NCBI GenBank assembly: GCA_964517355.1
Contig: CAZFCK010000190.1
Coordinates: forward strand, 1 to 9,312
Reading direction: 5' to 3'
Length of the DNA: 9,312 bases
Source: CAZFCK01 sp964517355
GTDB taxonomy: Bacteria > Desulfobacterota > Desulfovibrionia > Desulfovibrionales > Desulfovibrionaceae
Under the pieces are notes generated by a model. That model worked only from the letters and a program-made list of their open reading frames with translations, had not been told where the DNA came from and did no database searches. This document shows positions 7,341 to 9,312 of this stretch, piece after piece. The position numbers and the translations under genes were made by a program. Every line of letters begins with the position of its first letter. The first letter of the stretch is position 1.

Positions 7341-7634
7341 AACAAATTGACTTTAAAATTGGCATGCCAGCGGCTTAAAAATCTCCAAAACGTTATGATT
7401 GGCATAAGACATGAGTATGTTGACAATTGTAACTACGATAACCACGGGTCCAGAGGGGCTTTCCCCCTTGGCGGGGGGTGGGGCGGAGCCCCAAACTACC
7501 CCATTTTTTAAGTTGAATGCTTTGGAAAAGCGCTGTTTCCAGCGTGGCATTTTTCTGAAAAGCACAATCGGGAGTGATTGCCTAAGAGGCATAATGATTT
7601 TTCGGAAATATGCCCTCGTGATTCAAGGAGGCGG
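7341..7634. other. Long ktrB-ktrA spacer with a G/C-rich repeat block
   Basis: Partner genes of this system are usually adjacent or overlapping; here 294 bp separate them. The centre (about 7447-7505) is strongly G/C-skewed and self-complementary: ccccc-ttgg-cggggg, then ggggc gga gcccc (7480-7492). A T-run follows at 7505-7510. The block resembles G/C hairpin repeats scattered between genes in Desulfovibrio-like genomes (from memory, not checked). A TTGACA at 7419-7424 has no matching -10 at normal spacing. The block could attenuate or terminate ktrB transcription, which would uncouple ktrA. Confidence 0.55.
7625..7631 (+). promoter_or_regulatory. Strong ribosome binding site deciding the ktrA start
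   Basis: AAGGAGG is a perfect Shine-Dalgarno. The ATG at 7635 follows after only 3 nt. An in-frame TTG at 7641 has the more typical 9-nt spacing. Either start excludes the upstream extension to 7578, which would add 19 residues not belonging to the RCK fold. Confidence 0.8.
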
Positions 7635-8285
7635 ATGCTGTTGAAAAAGGAAATTGGAGTGATTGGCCTTGGCAAGTTCGGTTTTTGTTTGGCCGAAACT
7701 CTGACTCAGCTCGGCAGCCGTGTCATTGGCGTGGACATGGCGGACGCCAGAATAAAAATTGCTCAGGAAGTCCTGGCGCAGGTGTACTCGGCTGACGCCA
7801 CGGATAAGGCCGCGCTCAAACAACTGGGGTTTCATGACCTGCCCCATGTCGTGGTAAGTATCGGCGACAGCATGGAATCGAGCATTCTCATCACCATGAA
7901 TCTTAAAGAGCTTGGGGTGCCAAAAGTGTGGGTCAAGGCCTTGAGCCTGCCTCATGAAAAAATATTGTACCGTTTGGGGGCGGATTACGTGGTGTTTCCG
8001 GAACGCTTTGTGGCCAGACAATTGGCGCATAAGCTTGCCGTTCCGGGTTTGCTGAATTATCTTACCTTGGGCGACGGTATTGTCTTGCAGGAAATCACCG
8101 TGGACAAATGGGCCGGCAAGCCGTTGTACGAGTTGGATTTGCCCAACAAACACCATATCCAGGTCGTGGCGGTGAAACGGAGTGGAGAGCGGGAGTTTAG
8201 TTTCGTACCCCGCGCCGATACTGTTTTCGAGAAAGGGGATCTTGTTGTCGTGATTGGCGACAAGGAACACATGGGCGAACGATAG
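7635..8285 (+). CDS. ktrA: KtrA/TrkA-family RCK regulatory subunit of K+ uptake
   Basis: The product has 216 residues, close to the usual KtrA size of about 220, with one RCK_N plus one TrkA_C domain; full TrkA has two of each. The N-terminal Rossmann domain starts at once with IGVIGLGKFG, which carries the GxGxxG nucleotide loop (11-16). The acidic Asp34 at the end of the second strand is expected to bind the adenine ribose. YSADATD (51-57) and VVVSIGDSMESSI (72-84) are the usual RCK_N segments. The TrkA_C domain runs from about 137 to the end and finishes in the standard GDLVVVIGDK. The protein is cytosolic and should form a ring on KtrB, gating it through ATP/ADP or NAD(H) binding. Start chosen from the AAGGAGG site; a TTG at 7641 is an alternative. 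It follows ktrB on the same strand after a long spacer. Confidence 0.94.
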   Translation: MLLKKEIGVIGLGKFGFCLAETLTQLGSRVIGVDMADARIKIAQEVLAQVYSADATDKAALKQLGFHDLPHVVVSIGDSMESSILITMNLKELGVPKVWVKALSLPHEKILYRLGADYVVFPERFVARQLAHKLAVPGLLNYLTLGDGIVLQEITVDKWAGKPLYELDLPNKHHIQVVAVKRSGEREFSFVPRADTVFEKGDLVVVIGDKEHMGER

Positions 8286-8386
8286 CTTGTTGGCAGGCGG
8301 TTTTCTCCAGGAAGCGGGCTTTGTTCCTTGCGATTAGCCGACAGCTTCGGTACAAAGAAAGGAAATTGCGAAGGGTGCTATCTTCG

Positions 8387-8584
8387 ATGAAAAAATATCT
8401 AGTTACAGTACTTTATTACATTTCTGAAGGGCAGACCAACGGACACATGGAAGTCCAGGCGTCCAATGAAACAGAGGCCATCAAGCAGGTGCTCGATTAT
8501 ATGCAGCAAAACATGCGCCTGCACCCTGATTATCGGTTGCATATGGTTCAGGTGAGTGCTGCGGCCAGTTGTCCTTCACCGTAA
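8387..8584 (+). CDS. Small hypothetical protein (65 aa)
   Basis: I do not recognise this family. The ATG at 8387 is preceded by AAGGG about 11 nt upstream. The frame is open further back to 8321, but that extension has no better start signal. The N-terminal half looks like a real domain: a beta strand (KYLVTVLYYI), a turn with a second strand (GHMEVQA), then an amphipathic helix (SNETEAIKQVLDYMQQNM) and a last strand (YRLHMVQVSAA). This beta-beta-alpha-beta plan with an S-N-E-T-E-A helix start resembles small ferredoxin-like or DUF-type conserved proteins. No signal peptide, metal motif or membrane segment is present. It lies 101 bp after ktrA on the same strand and ahead of the terminator at 8687, so it may share the ktrA transcript. 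A role in K+ uptake is only guilt by association. Confidence 0.6.
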   Translation: MKKYLVTVLYYISEGQTNGHMEVQASNETEAIKQVLDYMQQNMRLHPDYRLHMVQVSAAASCPSP

Positions 8585-8589
8585 TGCTT

Positions 8590-8724
8590 TTCTGAGCCCC
8601 CCTGCCCGTTGATCTGCGTCCGTTTCGGGAGGTCCTGCGTGAGGCAGGGGACGAGTGTCCTTGTGTTTGAACAGGGTAAAGAACTCACACCCGACATGGT
8701 TACCAACCTGCCGGGTGTTTTTTT
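8590..8724 (+). ncRNA. Structured segment ending in a terminator; possible small RNA or 3' UTR
   Basis: cccctgcc (8599-8606) pairs perfectly with ggcagggg (8643-8650) across a 36-nt loop that itself contains ccg-ttt-cgg. A second hairpin with a T-run follows at 8687-8724. There is no open frame of note. It matches no RNA family I can identify: signatures of SRP RNA, tmRNA, tRNA and common riboswitches are absent. It may simply be the 3' end of the small-protein transcript. Confidence 0.3.
8687..8724 (+). terminator. Intrinsic terminator of the ktrA/small-protein unit
   Basis: acacccg (8687-8693) pairs with cgggtgt (8712-8718), with a smaller ggtt-acc-aacc hairpin in the loop, followed directly by a run of T (8718-8724). 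It lies about 100 bp past the stop of the small gene and is the first terminator after ktrB on this strand. Confidence 0.8.
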
Positions 8725-8759
8725 ATGCAGCGGTCATGTCCTTCACGTTATGTAATTCA

Positions 8760-8862
8760 CTAGCGCTTTCGCCTTTGGATAAGGCTCACCCCTGAAACAA
8801 TGTTTATTGTTTCAGAGAAGTGCATAAGAGCATCTCTACTTTTTCAAAGTTAAGATGCTCTA
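8760..8862 (-). repeat. Full inverted copy of the ~104-bp dispersed repeat
   Basis: The reverse complement aligns end to end with 46-149: about 92 of 104 columns are identical by eye, with one single-base gap. All hairpins are kept. In the first hairpin the arms are perfect here (agagcatct / agatgctct), whereas the left copy has a T that makes a G-U pair. This is a structure-preserving difference. The unit ends in ctag, like the left copies. Confidence 0.85.
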
Positions 8863-8876
8863 ACTTTTTGAGATTT

Positions 8877-8904
8877 TTAAGAACCTTTGTCAAAAGGTTC
8901 TTAA
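8877..8904. other. Perfect 12-bp hairpin next to the repeat
   Basis: ttaagaaccttt (8877-8888) pairs without mismatch with aaaggttcttaa (8893-8904) around gtca. The left side is preceded by a T-run, so on the minus strand it has the shape of a terminator (stem followed by aaaaatct in plus sense, that is T-rich on minus). A related motif, gaaccttttt-caaaaa, recurs near 9152-9167. Confidence 0.55.
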
Positions 8905-8960
8905 CCAGCCGAAGGCTTTCATATTTCAAGGATAACAATGCGTCAGGTTTGGAAAGAAAA

Positions 8961-9003
8961 TTCCGAAGGGAAGCACCTCGCGCCTGAGGTGTTCCCCTCG
9001 GAA
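8961..9003 (-). terminator. Long hairpin, possible terminator
   Basis: 8961-8979 (ttccgaagggaagcacctc) pairs with 8986-9003 (gaggtgttcccctcggaa) over about 17 pairs with one mismatch and one bulge, around a 6-nt loop. On the minus strand it is followed by ttttctttcc, like the 180-224 hairpin, so it may end a minus-strand gene beyond the right edge. On the plus strand the following bases are A/T-rich but not a T-run. Confidence 0.5.
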
Positions 9004-9260
9004 TATATTGTTATACCGTTTCCTGTTCATAGTGTCGGCGCAAGGCACCCCTTTCTACATTATTGGAGGAATTACCAAGCTCGGGACAGTACCAGAAGCA
9101 ATATGGTATCTATTTGATATTATTAAGTTTAAATTTTTAGAAAGAGGGTCCGGGGGGAGAACCTTTTTCAAAAACTTCAGCCTTTGGGCGCGGTCGTATC
9201 GCGCCTTAGGGATGAAGATAGCAGCGCTGGTTTCTCCCCGGAAATTTTCATAAATTACTC

Positions 9261-9312
9261 TAGAGCATATAACTCTTGAAATAGTCTAGACAATTGGTTA
9301 TGCTTTGCTCAT
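9261..9312 (+). repeat. Diverged partial copy of the dispersed repeat at the window edge
   Basis: tagagcat, then taact, ttgaaa, agt and taga align in order with 46-75, with a few substitutions and small gaps. ttatg further on aligns with 81-85. The element is cut by the window edge. It is bounded by tctaga inverted arms at 9259-9264 and 9285-9290. Orientation is the same as the left-end copies. Confidence 0.45.

Larger units (their letters stand above)
8725..9312. other. Gene-free right end made of repeats and hairpins
   Basis: Nearly 590 bp without a convincing gene. In order it holds the inverted repeat copy (8760-8862), a 12-bp hairpin (8877-8904), a long hairpin (8961-9003), a G-rich tract near 9137-9151 followed by gaacctttttcaaaaa, and the start of another repeat unit at 9261. 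A frame is open at 9008-9253 (+), but it begins in the tail of the hairpin, has no ribosome site and runs through the G-rich tract, so I do not call it. Confidence 0.65.

Noticed and set aside
7419..7424. Perfect TTGACA as a ktrA promoter -35 box
   Set aside because: No acceptable -10 hexamer at 15-19 bp spacing; the position 17 bp downstream reads cacggg.
9008..9253. 81-codon plus-strand frame at the right end
   Set aside because: It starts beside a hairpin, has no ribosome site and reads through a G-rich repeat-like tract; probably spurious.

Overview
The window looks like a chromosomal segment of a Gram-negative bacterium. Gene content and style suggest a deltaproteobacterial sulfate reducer of the Desulfovibrionaceae: a membrane-anchored protein with a C-terminal AMIN domain, an exopolyphosphatase-like DHH protein, cysS, and a two-gene Ktr/Trk potassium system, separated by intergenic repeats of a kind I associate with that group. 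This is an inference from general familiarity. There is no rRNA or other decisive marker, and no phage, transposase, CRISPR or defence gene is visible.

Layout. 1-240: about one and a half units of a dispersed, hairpin-rich repeat, then a strong hairpin that probably terminates the first gene. 295-1320 (-): membrane-anchored AMIN-domain protein with a long Pro/Gln/Glu-rich linker. 1321-1896: gap with GC-rich small hairpins and no convincing gene. 1897-2754 (-): membrane-anchored alpha/beta hydrolase. 2926-3843 (+): DHH-family phosphoesterase, divergent from the hydrolase and closed by its own terminator. 3897-4257: gap with palindromes. 4258-5715 (+): cysteinyl-tRNA synthetase, with a textbook terminator. 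5967-7340 (+) and 7635-8285 (+): KtrB-type K+ channel subunit and KtrA-type NAD-binding regulatory subunit, separated by 294 bp that carry a G/C-rich repeat block. 8387-8584 (+): unrecognised 65-residue protein. 8590-8724: a hairpin pair ending in an intrinsic terminator. 8725-9312: non-coding, with an inverted copy of the left-end repeat, more hairpins, and the start of another diverged repeat copy at the right edge.

How it works together. The genes are mostly single transcription units: two are followed by their own clear terminators and gaps are long. The only obvious functional pair is ktrB-ktrA, which should form a K+ uptake complex gated by nucleotide binding. The AMIN protein and the hydrolase are probably envelope-associated. 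cysS and the DHH protein are cytosolic housekeeping or nucleotide/polyphosphate functions.

The most notable non-genic signal is a roughly 104-bp structured repeat, present full-length at both ends of the window in opposite orientation (about 88% identical by eye), with partial copies at both edges. Coding density is low, about 70% of the window. I found no convincing new multi-gene system. The best candidates for follow-up are the repeat family, the small ORF after ktrA, and the structured segment following it.
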